This document shows, piece by piece, positions 54,442-64,000 of a stretch of 64,000 nt of DNA. The translations under genes and the position numbers were made by a program. The notes under the pieces were generated by a model. The model did no database searches. It was given only the letters and a program-made list of their open reading frames with translations, and had not been told where the DNA came from. The DNA is taken from contig NZ_LDRU01000040.1 of NCBI RefSeq assembly GCF_001476285.1, forward strand, positions 1-64,000. The letters are read 5' to 3'. This DNA comes from Microbacterium testaceum. Lineage in GTDB: Bacteria; Actinomycetota; Actinomycetes; Actinomycetales; Microbacteriaceae. The stretch's first letter is position 1; every line of letters starts with the position of its first letter.

Positions 54442-55416
54442 ATGACCGTCGATCTCACCCGCAGGCCCGGGCGGACCGGGGGCGACCCCGGCCGGTCCGG
54501 TCGTGCGGGGGGAGCGGGGGATGCCGGGAAGAAGCGGCGCCGCCTCCTCGGGGCGCAGCCGCTCGGCATCCTGTTCTCCGCTCCGTACCTGATCTTCATC
54601 GCGGTCGTCTTCGCCTACCCGATCGTGTTCGCGGTGTGGATGTCGTTCCACGACTACTTCTTCGCCGCCCCGGGCGCGAACGTCGACCGGCCGTTCGTCG
54701 GCCTCGACAACTACGTCACGGCGCTCAGCGATCCCGCCGTATGGCGGTCGTTCGGCAACGTCGGGATCTTCCTGCTCATCAACGTCCCGCTGACGGTCGT
54801 GCTCTCGATCGTGCTGGCCACGGCGCTGGACCGCGTCGTGCGCGCCCGGGCGTTCTTCCGGGTCGCGTTCTACGTGCCCTACGTCACGGCATCCGTCGCC
54901 GTGGTCGCGGTGTGGCTCTTCCTGTTCTCGAACGACGGGCTGATCAACAACGCCCTCGGGCCGCTCGCGCCGAACCCGTCGTGGCTGGTCAACTCGGCGC
55001 TGGCGATGCCGACGATCGCGCTGTTCGTGACGTGGAAGGGGCTCGGGTTCTACATCCTGCTCTACCTCGCGGCGCTCCAGAACGTGCAGCGCGAGTTGTA
55101 TGAATCGGTCGCGGTCGACGGTGGCGGACGCCTCCGGCAGTTCTTCTCGGTGACCGTCCCGGGCGTGCGCCCGGCGACGTTCCTCGTCGTGCTGCTCGCC
55201 ACGATCACGGGCGCGAACCTCTTCACCGAGCCGTACCTGCTCACCAACGGCGGCGGCCCCAACGGAGCGTCGACCTCACCCGTGCTGCTGATCTACCAGA
55301 AGGGCATCGAGCAGCAGAACCCCGACGTCGCCGCGGCCATCGGGGTGGTGCTGATCGTCTTCGTGCTGATCATCGCGGCGCTCCAGCGCCGGTTCGTGGG
55401 AAGGGAGGAATCATGA
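54442..55416 (+). CDS. ABC sugar permease 1 (MalF/UgpA-like)
   Basis: This 324-residue permease has six helices after a Gly/Arg-rich cytosolic N-terminus of about 35 residues. The EAA loop is LYESVAVDGGGRLRQFFSVTVPGVRP. It begins one base after the binding protein's stop and overlaps permease 2 by ATGA. No ATPase gene is present; a shared MsiK-type ATPase elsewhere is likely. Confidence 0.92.
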   Translation: MTVDLTRRPGRTGGDPGRSGRAGGAGDAGKKRRRLLGAQPLGILFSAPYLIFIAVVFAYPIVFAVWMSFHDYFFAAPGANVDRPFVGLDNYVTALSDPAVWRSFGNVGIFLLINVPLTVVLSIVLATALDRVVRARAFFRVAFYVPYVTASVAVVAVWLFLFSNDGLINNALGPLAPNPSWLVNSALAMPTIALFVTWKGLGFYILLYLAALQNVQRELYESVAVDGGGRLRQFFSVTVPGVRPATFLVVLLATITGANLFTEPYLLTNGGGPNGASTSPVLLIYQKGIEQQNPDVAAAIGVVLIVFVLIIAALQRRFVGREES

Positions 55417-56240
55417 GGTCCAAGGTCGTGACCTACGGCGTCCTGACGCTCGGCGCCCTGGCGTTCCTGTTCCCCTTCTTCTACATGGTCGTCGGCTCGC
55501 TGCAGACGAACCCCGACACCTCGATCGCGGGCGCGTTCCCCCACCCGTCGAACCTGACGCTCGAGAACTACACGGCGATCGACGGACGCATCAACCTGTT
55601 GAAGGGCCTCGTCAACTCGGGGATCTTCACCGGGGGAGTGATCCTCGGCACCATCGTGTTCGGCGTACTCGCTGGGTACGCGCTCGCGGTGCTGAAGTGG
55701 CGCGGCCGGTCTGCGACGTTCGCCCTCGTGCTGCTGGTTCAGGTGATCCCGTTCCAGCTGCTGATGATCCCGCTGTACGTCATGATCGCCCGCGACTACG
55801 GGCTGAGCGACAGCTACCTCGGCATGATCCTGCCGTTCTTCATCAACTCCACGGCGGTCGTGATCTTCCGGCAGTACTTCCTGCAGCTCCCCAGAGAGCT
55901 GTTCGACGCCGCCCGGATCGACGGGGCCAATGAGTTCCGGCTGCTGTGGAGCGTCGCGCTGCCGCTCGTGCGTCCGGCGCTGCTGACCGCGGTGCTGCTG
56001 ACCTTCATCGGTCCGTGGAACGAGTTCCTGTGGCCCTTCCTCATCACGAAGGACGCCGCGATGCAGCCGCTCGCGGTGTCGCTCGCGAACTTCATCTCCA
56101 CGATCGCGGCATCCACGACCAATCCCTTCGGCGCGATGATGGCCGGCGCCGTCGTGCTCGCCGCCCCCGCCGTGGCGCTGTTCCTGATCTTCCAGCGCTA
56201 CTTCACCTCCAACGACCTCGGATCCGGAGTGAAAGGATGA
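55413..56240 (+). CDS. ABC sugar permease 2 (MalG/UgpE-like)
   Basis: This 275-residue protein has six helices and the EAA loop ELFDAARIDGANEFRLLWSVALPLVRP. It is the partner of permease 1. The ATGA overlap with the GH130 gene shows tight coupling of transport and breakdown. Confidence 0.93.
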   Translation: MRSKVVTYGVLTLGALAFLFPFFYMVVGSLQTNPDTSIAGAFPHPSNLTLENYTAIDGRINLLKGLVNSGIFTGGVILGTIVFGVLAGYALAVLKWRGRSATFALVLLVQVIPFQLLMIPLYVMIARDYGLSDSYLGMILPFFINSTAVVIFRQYFLQLPRELFDAARIDGANEFRLLWSVALPLVRPALLTAVLLTFIGPWNEFLWPFLITKDAAMQPLAVSLANFISTIAASTTNPFGAMMAGAVVLAAPAVALFLIFQRYFTSNDLGSGVKG

Positions 56241-57310
56241 CAATGACCCCCGAATCCCCCGTCCCCTACCGCCTCACACGTGTGGGTGTGGTGATGACCC
56301 CCGAGCCCGGGAACGCCGACGAAGCCGAGGGCGTCCTCAACCCGGCCTCGGGCCGCGGCCCGGACGGCGAGCTGTACCTGCTGCCGCGCCTGGTCGCCGA
56401 GGGCAACGTCTCGCGCGTGGGCCTCGCCCGCGTCGTCGTCGAGGACGGTGTGCCCGTCGCCGTCGAACGCGAGGGCGTGGTGCTCCAGCCCGACCGCGGG
56501 TGGGAGCGCGGCGCCGACAACGCCGGCACCGAGGACCCTCGTACGACGTGGGTGGAGGCCCTGGGCCTGCACGTCATGACGTACGTCGCCTACGGACCGC
56601 TCGGCCCGCGCACCGCCGTCGCGGTCTCCGAGGACCTGCGGGACTGGCGGCGGCTCGGCCCGGTGCTCTTCCGGTACCAGGACGACCTCGACATGGACCT
56701 CAACCTGTTCCACAACAAGGACACGGTCTTCTTCCCCGAGACGGTCACGGCCCCCGACGGCAGCGAGGCGTTCGCCGTGCTGCACCGACCGATGTGGGAC
56801 CTCGGCGAGACCAAGCCCGGACAGGGCGTGCGGGTGCCGGCCGGCGTCGAGGACGAGCGGCAGTCGATCTGGATCAGCTACGTGCCCGTGGCATCCGTCC
56901 GCGAGGACCTCGCGAACCTCGCGCTGTGGGAGCAGCATCACTTCGTCGCGGGACCGGAGTTCCCCTTCGAAGAGGTGAAGATCGGTGGCGGCCCGCCGCC
57001 GCTGCGCATCCCCGAGGGGTGGCTCGTGCTGCACCACGGGGTGACCGGCGTGATCGACAGCGCGTTCTCGCAGCAGCAGAAGGTCAACTACGCGGCGGGA
57101 GCCCTGATCCTGGATGCCGACGACCCCCGCCGCGTGATCGCGCGGACGCCCGAGCCGCTGCTGGCCCCCGAGACCGACGACGAGCGCAGCGGCATCGTGC
57201 CCAACGTCGTCTTCCCGACCGCGATCGAGGAGATCGACGGCCGCCACTTCGTGTTCTACGGCATGGCCGACTCGAAGATCGGCGTCGCCCTGCTCGAGCG
57301 CACGGACTGA
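56237..57310 (+). CDS. GH130 family glycoside phosphorylase/hydrolase
   Basis: This 357-residue five-bladed propeller-type enzyme shows NPASGRGPDGELYLLPRLV, GTEDPRTTW, HNKDTVFFPE and VKIGGGPPPLRIPEGWLVLHHGV, all GH130-like. Known members cleave beta-mannosides, most by phosphorolysis to mannose 1-phosphate; some are hydrolases. Which applies cannot be told without the phosphate-binding Arg/His assignment. It lacks a signal peptide, so it acts on the imported sugar. It is encoded directly after the permeases. Confidence 0.85.
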   Translation: MTMTPESPVPYRLTRVGVVMTPEPGNADEAEGVLNPASGRGPDGELYLLPRLVAEGNVSRVGLARVVVEDGVPVAVEREGVVLQPDRGWERGADNAGTEDPRTTWVEALGLHVMTYVAYGPLGPRTAVAVSEDLRDWRRLGPVLFRYQDDLDMDLNLFHNKDTVFFPETVTAPDGSEAFAVLHRPMWDLGETKPGQGVRVPAGVEDERQSIWISYVPVASVREDLANLALWEQHHFVAGPEFPFEEVKIGGGPPPLRIPEGWLVLHHGVTGVIDSAFSQQQKVNYAAGALILDADDPRRVIARTPEPLLAPETDDERSGIVPNVVFPTAIEEIDGRHFVFYGMADSKIGVALLERTD

Positions 57311-57319
57311 GACCCGCGC

Positions 57320-57349
57320 CGCGCCCGACGCCGTGACGGCTCGGGCGCG
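57320..57349 (+). terminator. Hairpin with a degenerate tandem copy
   Basis: CGCGCCCGACGCC... pairs with ...GGCTCGGGCGCG. A second, imperfect copy of GACGCC(G/C)TGACGGCTCGGG follows about 48 bases later. The first may attenuate transcription between the GH130 and secreted-protein genes. Confidence 0.5.
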
Positions 57350-57439
57350 GTGCGGACCGAACCCCCGCCCGCGCTCGACGCCCTGACGGCTCGGGTTCGG
57401 GTGGAAGGACACCCCCCCCATCGAAAGGATCCCCCTCCC

Positions 57440-59452
57440 ATGAACGCACGATGGAGTGCGCGCATCACGGCGGCCCTCGCAGCCGTCGCCCTGGCGGTGC
57501 CGATCACGGCGGGCCCGGCGTCGGCCCTCGCGACCTCGTCCACCGCCACGGCCGAGGCCGCCCCGGCCGCGCCGCTGACGAACCTCGCCCATCTCGACTT
57601 CCTGCTCGACGAGGCCACCCCTCCCGCGGGCGTCGAAGGTCATTCGACCTACCGTCAGGCCGAGGAGCCCACCCTCCTCGCGCCGTGGACATACGCCGAT
57701 GCCCGTGACGGCGGCACTTTCGAGCGTGTCGGTGGAGGTCCGCTCGACGCCGCGACCGGTCACTGGGGCCAGGGCGCGTACAACGCCGACGACAACACCC
57801 GCGCCGCCGTCGTCTACCTCCGGCACTGGAAGCAGACCGGCGACGCAGACAGCCGGCACAAGGCCTACGAGCTGTTGCGGACGGTCGCGTACCACCAGAC
57901 GACGGACGGACCCTCGGCCGGCAACGTCGTGCTCTGGATGCAGCCGGACGGCGAGCTCAACCCGTCCGCCGAGCCCGTCGAGCTGCCCGACCCGTCCGAC
58001 TCGGGCCCGAGCTATTGGACGGCACGCACGGTCTGGGCGCTGGGGGAGGGGTATGCGGCCTTCGTCGACGACGACCCCGACTTCGCCGCCTTCCTCAAGG
58101 AGCGGCTGGCCCTGTCGCGCGGCGCGATCGAACGCGACGTGCTGTCGAAGTACGGCCAGTACACCGAGGCCGACGGCGTGCGCGTGCCCGCGTGGCTCAT
58201 CGTCGACGGGGCGGATGCCTCGGCCGAGGCCGTCCTCGGACTGACCGCGGCCGTCCGGGCCGGTGACGACACCTCGGCCACCGCGGCGCGACAGCTCGCC
58301 GAGGGCGTCGCGGCGATGGCATCCGGGAACACCCGTCAGTGGCCGTACGGCGCGATCCTGCCGTGGGCGCAGTCGCCCGCGATGTGGCACGCGTGGGGCT
58401 CGCAGATGCCCGCGGCCCTCGCCGAGGCGGGAGACCTCTTCGGCGACGATGCGCTCGTCGCCCCGGCGATCACGGATGCCACCAGCTTCACCACCACGCT
58501 GCTGACAGCGGGAGGGCCGGACAACGGCTGGTTCCCGAGCCCCACCGATCGCGTCCAGATCGCGTACGGTGCGGACTCGCGTGTGCAGTCCCTGCTCGCG
58601 CTGGCCGACACGACCGGATCATCGGCATTCGCCGAGCTCGCGGGACTGCAAGCCGCGTGGTTCTTCGGCGCGAACCATGCCGGAGCGCGGATGTACGACC
58701 CGTCGACCGGTGTGACCTTCGACGGCCTGCAGCCCGACGGGACCGTGAACCGGAACAGCGGCGCGGAGTCGACCATCCACGGGCTCTTGACCGCGCTCGC
58801 CCTCGACGCGCACCCCGAGGTGGCCGCGCGTGCGACGGCCCTCACGTCCGTCACCGACCGCGTCGGCCTGACGTTCGTCCAGGCGGAGGATGCCAGCTCC
58901 ACCGACGGCACCGTGTCGACGCCGACGTCGTGGACGGGCGAGTCGAGCTGGTCGGGCGACGCTCTCACTCTGCAGCCCGGGCAGAGCGCGACGTGGGACA
59001 TCGGCTCCGCAGACACGAAGCGCTGGGTCGAGCCGGTCGTGTTCTCGCAGCCGGGGGAGCAGTCGCTCTCGCGATGGCGCGGGAACGGGGCACTGAAGAT
59101 CACCGGCCCCGCGCAGAGCATCTCACCGACCCCGGGTGCGCTGCTGCCGCGCGCTCTCACCGCGCCCGTGTCCGAGCGCCGGACGGAGCTGAACGTCACC
59201 GCCCAGCGCGGCGATCTGATGCTCGACGGACTCATCGTGCGGCCGTTCGTGTCGCGCCTCGTCCTCGAGGGCGCCGGAAGCCGCAGCGAGCTCGTGCAGT
59301 CGAGCGCGCCCGGTGCGCAGCGGACGACCGTCACGGGCGGCGGGACGGTGCGCGTCTACGACGCCCGCGGCGTGCTTCTGCGCACGGCGTCGTTCGACGG
59401 CGAGATCACGGTGGTCCTGCCCTCGGGCGGGTTCGCGGTCGCGGAGCGCTGA
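57440..59452 (+). CDS. Secreted (alpha/alpha)6-barrel-like protein, possible glycosidase
   Basis: This 670-residue protein has a Sec-type signal (MNARWSARITAALAAVALAVPITAGPASALA). An alpha-helical domain of about 460 residues follows, with features of (alpha/alpha)6 carbohydrate enzymes (GAYNADDNTRAAVVYLRHWK, WHAWGSQMPAALAEAGDLF, NRNSGAESTIHGLLTAL). A C-terminal beta-rich region of about 170 residues may be a carbohydrate-binding or jelly-roll domain. I cannot name the family or catalytic acids. As the last gene of the sugar operon it may release the oligosaccharide that is then imported (inference). Confidence 0.7.
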   Translation: MNARWSARITAALAAVALAVPITAGPASALATSSTATAEAAPAAPLTNLAHLDFLLDEATPPAGVEGHSTYRQAEEPTLLAPWTYADARDGGTFERVGGGPLDAATGHWGQGAYNADDNTRAAVVYLRHWKQTGDADSRHKAYELLRTVAYHQTTDGPSAGNVVLWMQPDGELNPSAEPVELPDPSDSGPSYWTARTVWALGEGYAAFVDDDPDFAAFLKERLALSRGAIERDVLSKYGQYTEADGVRVPAWLIVDGADASAEAVLGLTAAVRAGDDTSATAARQLAEGVAAMASGNTRQWPYGAILPWAQSPAMWHAWGSQMPAALAEAGDLFGDDALVAPAITDATSFTTTLLTAGGPDNGWFPSPTDRVQIAYGADSRVQSLLALADTTGSSAFAELAGLQAAWFFGANHAGARMYDPSTGVTFDGLQPDGTVNRNSGAESTIHGLLTALALDAHPEVAARATALTSVTDRVGLTFVQAEDASSTDGTVSTPTSWTGESSWSGDALTLQPGQSATWDIGSADTKRWVEPVVFSQPGEQSLSRWRGNGALKITGPAQSISPTPGALLPRALTAPVSERRTELNVTAQRGDLMLDGLIVRPFVSRLVLEGAGSRSELVQSSAPGAQRTTVTGGGTVRVYDARGVLLRTASFDGEITVVLPSGGFAVAER

Positions 59453-59523
59453 GCGCCGGCGGTGCCTGACCGCGGCGTCGACCTCGCGTGGGTCGGCGCC
59501 GCGGTGGCATCCGCTCACCGGGG

Positions 59524-60396
59524 TCACCCCGACGCGTGGATCGCCTCCACCACCGCCTGCACGTGCCGGCGGCGCACGGCTGCGGCGGCGACCGTCAGCG
59601 AGACGATCCACGGCGGGAGGTCGTCCGCGACCGGGCGGACGCGGCATCCGGTCGTCGGCACCACGTCGGGGATCACCGCGACTCCGAGCCCGGCGGCGAC
59701 GTACTCGGGGACCGTCGCCAGTTCGCCGACCTCGGCCACGATGTGCCGGGCCATCCGACGGCGCTCCAGCTCGCCGTCGAGCTGCACGCGGTTGCCGAAT
59801 CCCGGGAGCACGTCGATCCAGTCGTCGCCTGTGAGTTCGGCGAGGGCGATCGGCCCGTCGGCAAGGGCGAGCGGGTGCGCCTCGGGCAGCACGGCGACGT
59901 AGGGGAAAGAACCGAGCGGTCGCGAGACGGCACCGGATGCCGAGGGCAGAGCCGTCAGCGCCAGATCCAGCCGGTCGCGATCGAGGTCGTCGAAGAGCCC
60001 CCGCGAGCCGGTGGCCGAGACCGTGACCCGGACATCGACCAGCGGGTGCGTGCGACGGAGGCGGGCGAGGATCCGCGGGAGGTCGATGACCCGCAGGCCG
60101 GCGAAGGTGCCGATGCGCACGAGGCCGCGGACGCCGGTCCCCGACTCGGATGCCACTCCCCGCAGCGCGTCGAGATCGGCGAGCAGCGCGCGGGCGAGGG
60201 GGAGGAGCGCCTCGCCGGCGGGCGTCGGGCGGACAGCCTTCGTGGAGCGCTCGAACAGACGCACGCCCAGGTCGCGCTCGAGGCTTGCGAGACCCGCCGA
60301 CACCGTCGACTGCGCGGCGAACAGGCGGGCGGCGGCGGCCGTGACATTGCGCTCGTCGGCGACCGTGACGAGGTATTCGAGCAGGCGCGTCTCCAT
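59524..60396 (-). CDS. LysR-family transcriptional regulator
   Basis: This 290-residue protein has an N-terminal winged helix (METRLLEYLVTVADERNVTAAAARLFAAQSTVSAGLASLERDLGV) and a substrate-binding domain. I chose the ATG at 60396 because TATCAT lies 6 bases upstream and family proteins begin M-E-x-R-x-L. It is divergent from an MFS transporter it presumably controls. Confidence 0.9.
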   Translation of the reverse strand: METRLLEYLVTVADERNVTAAAARLFAAQSTVSAGLASLERDLGVRLFERSTKAVRPTPAGEALLPLARALLADLDALRGVASESGTGVRGLVRIGTFAGLRVIDLPRILARLRRTHPLVDVRVTVSATGSRGLFDDLDRDRLDLALTALPSASGAVSRPLGSFPYVAVLPEAHPLALADGPIALAELTGDDWIDVLPGFGNRVQLDGELERRRMARHIVAEVGELATVPEYVAAGLGVAVIPDVVPTTGCRVRPVADDLPPWIVSLTVAAAAVRRRHVQAVVEAIHASG

Positions 60397-60402
60397 GGCG
60401 CA

Positions 60403-60427
60403 ATGATAGAGCTGATCGATCATCAGC
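60403..60427. promoter_or_regulatory. LysR/MFS divergent promoter region with inverted repeat
   Basis: The minus-strand -10 TATCAT (60403-60408) gives a leaderless lysR start. GCTGAT (60411-60416) and ATCAGC (60422-60427) flank a 5-base centre, with TGATCGATCA inside. The spacing fits a LysR-type T-N11-A site. Confidence 0.6.
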
Positions 60428-60477
60428 ATCGAAAACGTTCGTTTCCCTCGATGTCACGCCCGCGGCATCCTGAGCAC

Positions 60478-61701
60478 ATGACTTCCTCGATCGTCGTTCC
60501 GGTGGCCGTTCCGGCGACCACCGCGCGTCTCTCGCACCGGACCGGGTTCTGGGTCACGGCCGCCACGTTCCTCGCGCTCATGGCCTTCAACACGGTGCCG
60601 ACGCCGCTCTACGCGCTGTACCAGGCGCGCGACGGCTTCCCCACGTTCCTCATCACGGTGATGTTCGCCGCGTACTCGATCGGCGTCATGGTGTCGCTGT
60701 ACCTGGCCGGGCATCTCAGTGATCGCCTCGGTCGTCGCCCGCTCATCCTCGCGGCCACGGTGCTCGAGATCGTCGCGGCCCTGGTTTTCGTGCTGAGCGC
60801 CGACGCCGCGAGTGTCGTCGCCGCCCGCCTCGTCGCCGGGCTCGGCATCGGACTCCTGACGGCCTCGGCCACCGCGCATCTCGCCGATCTGCGGCGCCTG
60901 TCACATCCGGCATCCCCGGGTTTCGCCGCCACGGTCGCGGGTGTCGCGAACATGGGCGGCCTGGCCCTCGGTCCGCTGATCGGGGGCCTCTTCGCCGAGT
61001 TCAGCCCGGCGCCGCTCGTGCTGCCGTACATCGTCTTCTTCGTCGGGTTCCTCGCGCTCGGCCTCGCCTACGTCTTCGTTCCCGAGACGGTCGAGGTCGA
61101 CCGCTCCTTCCGGTACCGGCCGCAGCGGGTCCGCATCCCCGCGGACGGACGGCGCGCCTACTGGGCTGCCGGGACCGCGGCCTTCGCGGTCACGGGGCTC
61201 TTCGGCTCGGTGGCCCCGACGTTCCTGGCCGGGCGGCTCGGCGTCACGGATCACCTCGTCGCCGGTGCGGTGTCGTTCTCGGTTTTCGGTGCCGCCGCCG
61301 TGTCGCAGGTCGTGTTCGCGGGCCGCTCCATTCGCACCCAATTGCGCCTCGGGCTGGTGGCGATGATCGCCGGGCTCCTCATGCTGGGCGCGGCGGACCT
61401 CTCTACCTCCGGCATCCTGTTCGTGAGCGGCGGCATCATCGCGGGAGCCGGCGTCGGGCTGCTCTTCCGCGGCGCTCTCGCCACGGCCGGGTCGCTCGCC
61501 GACCCCCGTACCCGCGGCGAGATCACCTCGGGCGTCTTCCTCCTCGCCTTCGCCGGGATGACCGTGCCGCCGCTGGCCGTCGGCATCGCGCTCCTCGCCC
61601 TCCCGCTGGTGCCGGTGTTCCTCGGCTTCGTCGTGCTGGTGCTGGCCCTGACGATCTGGGGCGGCCTGGTAATCCTGCGCGAGACCGCGCGGGTCGCCTG
61701 A
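60478..61701 (+). CDS. MFS transporter
   Basis: This 407-residue protein has 12 predicted helices. Motif A-like [21 protein letters not shown] sits after helix 2 and a basic central loop ([18 protein letters not shown]) follows helix 6. It is probably a drug or metabolite exporter regulated by the divergent LysR protein. Dispersed repeat copy 3 follows its stop. Confidence 0.9.
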   Translation: MTSSIVVPVAVPATTARLSHRTGFWVTAATFLALMAFNTVPTPLYALYQARDGFPTFLITVMFAAYSIGVMVSLYLAGHLSDRLGRRPLILAATVLEIVAALVFVLSADAASVVAARLVAGLGIGLLTASATAHLADLRRLSHPASPGFAATVAGVANMGGLALGPLIGGLFAEFSPAPLVLPYIVFFVGFLALGLAYVFVPETVEVDRSFRYRPQRVRIPADGRRAYWAAGTAAFAVTGLFGSVAPTFLAGRLGVTDHLVAGAVSFSVFGAAAVSQVVFAGRSIRTQLRLGLVAMIAGLLMLGAADLSTSGILFVSGGIIAGAGVGLLFRGALATAGSLADPRTRGEITSGVFLLAFAGMTVPPLAVGIALLALPLVPVFLGFVVLVLALTIWGGLVILRETARVA

Positions 61702-61733
61702 CGGATCGGCATCCGGCCCCGCGTCGTCGCTCG

Positions 61734-61793
61734 CCGAGTGTCCGCGGCACGCCGTGTCGGGCCGGGGGATGCGGCGTGTCGTGGACGCTCGAG
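61734..61793. repeat. Dispersed palindromic repeat, copy 3
   Basis: CCGAGTGTCCGCGGCACGCC (from 61734) and GGCGTGTCGTGGACGCTCGA (to 61793) are imperfect arms around a 17-base loop, matching copies 1 and 2 in the outer GAGTGTCC/GGACxCTCGA. Confidence 0.7.
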
Positions 61794-61859
61794 CTCAGCC
61801 CCACGCTCGTGTCCGATTTCCGCCAGCCGATGTCGGAGGTCGGTGGCAGGGTGGATGCC

Positions 61860-63503
61860 ATGACCCTCCCCGTTCCGACCGCTCCGGGCTTCGCCGAGCG
61901 CTACCGCGCGATCCAGTCGCGCGACCGGCGCTTCGACGGGCAGTTCGTCACGGCCGTGCGGTCGACGGGCATCTACTGCCGACCGAGCTGCCCCGCACGG
62001 ACGCCGAGAGAAGCGAACGTCACCTTCTACGCCACCTCGGCCGCGGCGCACGAAGCGGGCTATCGCGCATGCAAGAGGTGTCTGCCCGAGGCCGCCCCGG
62101 GGTCGCCGCTGTGGGACGTGCGCGGCGACGTCGTCGCCCGTGCCATGCGCCTGATCGCCGACGGCGTGGTCGATCGCGAGGGGGTGCCGGGCCTTGCGCG
62201 GCGGCTCGGGTACTCGCCGCGCCACCTCACGCGCGTCCTCACCACCGAGCTCGGGGCGGGGCCTCTCGCCCTGGCTCGCGCGCATCGCGCGCACACCGCC
62301 CGTGCGCTGCTGGTCGGCACCGACCTCTCGTCGGCCGATGTCGCCTTCTCCGCCGGGTTCTCCAGCATCCGTCAGTTCACCGAGACGATCGGAGAGGTGT
62401 TCGGCATGCCGCCGCGCGAACTGCGCGCACGGCGCTCGCGGGCGTCCGGGGCGGAGGCCTCCGCGGGAGAGATCGATCTCGCCCTCCCCGTCCGCGGACC
62501 GATCGACACCACGGGCCTCTTCGGGTGGATGCGCGCCCACGCGATCCCGGGCGTCGAGGTCGGAGACGACCGGTCCTTCGCCCGGGTCGTGCGCCTGCCC
62601 GGCGGGCCCGGGTGGTTCGAGGTGCGCCTCGCCGACGACGGCCGGCTGCGCCTGCGCGCGCGCCTCACCGCCCTCGCCGACCTGGGCACGCTCATCGCGC
62701 GCGTGCGTCGCCTCTTCGATCTCGACGCCGATCCGCTGGCCGTCGACACCGAGCTGTCCCGGCATCCCGAGCTCGCCGCCGCCGTGGCGGCGATCCCCGG
62801 GGTCCGCGTCCCCGGCGCGATCGACGCGGGCGAGATGCTCCTGCGCGCGATGATCGGCCAGCAGATCAGCGTGGCCTCCGCCCGCACGATGCAGGGGCGG
62901 CTGACCGCCGAGCTCGGCGAGTCGGTCACGATCGGTCCCGAGCCGCTGACCCTGTTCCCGGATGCCGCGGCGATCGCCGATCGAGGACTCGAGGTGCTGC
63001 GCGGTCCCGGTGCCCGCATGCGGGCGATCGTGGGCGTCGCCGAAGCCCTGGCGGACGGCTCTCTCACGCTCGGACCGGGCGATGACGGCGTCGAGCAGCG
63101 CGAGCGGCTCCTCGCCCTCCGCGGGGTGGGCCCGTGGACGGCCGACTACGTCCGCATGCGGGTCCTCGGCGATCCCGACGTCCTCCTCCCCGGCGACGTC
63201 GCGGCGCGAGCGGGGGCGGCGGCCCTGGGCCTGCCGTCCGACCCGGCCGGCTTCACGGAGTGGTCCGCGCGGCTGGCTCCCTGGCGCAGCTACGCCATGG
63301 CTCACTACTGGTACGCCGCACCTGTCACCCAGGCGTGGCGGCTGTCGGGTGCCGAAACGGCGGCGGCCGCCGCGGTCCGACGGCCCGGGAAAGCCGTCAC
63401 CCGCCGTCCGCCTGCCCCCGAGAGATCGCACCGCCGATCCGCGTCCCTCCCCACCGCCTCCGCGTCTCTCCCCACCGCACTCGAAAGCGAGCCCCGCCGA
63501 TGA
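61860..63503 (+). CDS. Ada-like/AraC/AlkA fusion: 3-methyladenine DNA glycosylase II
   Basis: This 547-residue protein has an Ada-type zinc domain with C40, C44, C71 and C74 ([13 protein letters not shown]) and an AraC helix-turn-helix (about 95-185; [39 protein letters not shown]). An AlkA glycosylase follows (about 210-500) with the HhH motif [19 protein letters not shown] and catalytic Asp in LLPGD. It senses methyl phosphotriesters and removes 3-alkyladenine. The C-terminal 55 residues are low-complexity. It overlaps ogt by ATGA. An upstream ATG at 61830 is an alternative start. Confidence 0.9.
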   Translation: MTLPVPTAPGFAERYRAIQSRDRRFDGQFVTAVRSTGIYCRPSCPARTPREANVTFYATSAAAHEAGYRACKRCLPEAAPGSPLWDVRGDVVARAMRLIADGVVDREGVPGLARRLGYSPRHLTRVLTTELGAGPLALARAHRAHTARALLVGTDLSSADVAFSAGFSSIRQFTETIGEVFGMPPRELRARRSRASGAEASAGEIDLALPVRGPIDTTGLFGWMRAHAIPGVEVGDDRSFARVVRLPGGPGWFEVRLADDGRLRLRARLTALADLGTLIARVRRLFDLDADPLAVDTELSRHPELAAAVAAIPGVRVPGAIDAGEMLLRAMIGQQISVASARTMQGRLTAELGESVTIGPEPLTLFPDAAAIADRGLEVLRGPGARMRAIVGVAEALADGSLTLGPGDDGVEQRERLLALRGVGPWTADYVRMRVLGDPDVLLPGDVAARAGAAALGLPSDPAGFTEWSARLAPWRSYAMAHYWYAAPVTQAWRLSGAETAAAAAVRRPGKAVTRRPPAPERSHRRSASLPTASASLPTALESEPRR

Positions 63504-63994
63504 GCACCTCGACCCTGCAGTTCCTCGACACGCCCGACGGCCCCTTCGCGATCCTCGTCGACGCCGACGGACGCGTCCTCGTCTCGGGGTGGACCTCCGA
63601 CGCGGAGGCGGTGCTCGCCCGTCTTCGGCCGGACCGTCGGCCCGACGAGGTCGTCGAAGGCACCACCGCCGCGGCCGACGCGGTACGCGCGTACTACGAC
63701 GGAGAGCTCACCGCGATCGACGCGGTCGAGGTCCGCCAGTTCGGGACGCCCCTTCAGCAAGCGGGGTGGGACGCCCTGCGTCGCATCACGCCGGGAGCGC
63801 CGCTGACCTACACCGGCTTCGCCGCGGCGCTCGGCTCTCCCGCGGCCGTGCGTGCGGCGGCATCCATCTGCGCCCGCAACGCTCCGGCCCTCTTCGTGCC
63901 CTGCCACCGCGTTCTGCGCGGCGACGGCACGATGGGGGGATTCGCGTGGGGGACCGACGTCAAGCGGCGTCTGCTGGAGCGCGAGGCGGGGTGA
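63500..63994 (+). CDS. ogt: Methylated-DNA-protein-cysteine methyltransferase
   Basis: This 164-residue protein carries the acceptor Cys135 in FVPCHRVLR and the helix-turn-helix [17 protein letters not shown]. It removes methyl groups from O6-methylguanine in a suicide reaction. It is coupled to the Ada-like/AlkA fusion gene, forming an adaptive-response operon. Confidence 0.95.
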   Translation: MSTSTLQFLDTPDGPFAILVDADGRVLVSGWTSDAEAVLARLRPDRRPDEVVEGTTAAADAVRAYYDGELTAIDAVEVRQFGTPLQQAGWDALRRITPGAPLTYTGFAAALGSPAAVRAAASICARNAPALFVPCHRVLRGDGTMGGFAWGTDVKRRLLEREAG

Positions 63995-64000
63995 GGCGAG

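Noticed and set aside
56198..58390. Open frame of 730 codons on the minus strand
   Set aside because: Antisense to GH130 and the secreted protein gene; Arg/Gly-rich low-complexity translation.

Overview
The window is high-GC (by eye about 70%) actinobacterial DNA, most likely from Microbacterium or a close relative in Microbacteriaceae. Supporting signs are sucCD, the DUF6350-purN-purH order, an F420-type nitroreductase, a DUF3556 locus, an Ada-like/AlkA fusion, and many genes whose -10 hexamer (TANNNT) lies 6-7 bases before the start codon, so their mRNAs are probably leaderless. No rRNA, intact tRNA, CRISPR array or insertion sequence was found.

Region 1 (1-4730) is an accessory island with visibly lower GC than the rest. 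It holds a strong terminator, two tRNA-Gly(UCC)-like remnants, a decayed tyrosine integrase, an unknown membrane protein with a small partner, and a convergent two-gene operon encoding a DUF6414-like protein and a ClpA/ClpB-like AAA+ ATPase. Its right edge abuts an epoxide hydrolase gene that has lost its 5' third. The DUF6414/AAA+ pair is the best candidate here for an undescribed system.

Region 2 (4740-20341) holds small metabolic and unknown genes, including a RidA protein, a truncated acetyltransferase and an SnoaL-like protein. It also has a four-gene cluster (acyl-CoA synthetase, DUF3556 membrane protein, phytoene-desaturase-like oxidoreductase, PucR regulator), an alpha/beta hydrolase broken by an in-frame TAG, a Met/Cys-rich copper-storage protein, and a MerR regulator whose operator sits in a 19-bp promoter spacer.

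Region 3 (20342-34800) starts with a clear yybP-ykoY (Mn2+) riboswitch upstream of a CaCA-type cation exchanger. Next come a GH39-like protein lacking both catalytic glutamates beside an FAD monooxygenase and a divergent TetR, a DUF6153/DUF305 pair, an ArsR-MFS operon, and a two-component system followed by an ABC transporter.

Region 4 (34800-49770) is core metabolism: sucCD, a purine permease, nirBD with the whole siroheme pathway (SUMT fusion, HemD-winged-helix fusion, chelatase), DUF6350, purN and purH.

Region 5 (49887-64000) has DUF1697, a disulfide oxidoreductase, a LacI-controlled mannoside-type operon (binding protein, two permeases, GH130, secreted protein), a LysR/MFS divergent pair, and an alkylation-repair operon (Ada-like/AlkA fusion plus Ogt).

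Across the window the heptamer GGATGCC/GGCATCC occurs roughly a hundred times, in both orientations. It forms inverted pairs in two terminators and is sparse in the island. Three copies of a dispersed palindromic repeat lie downstream of + strand genes.
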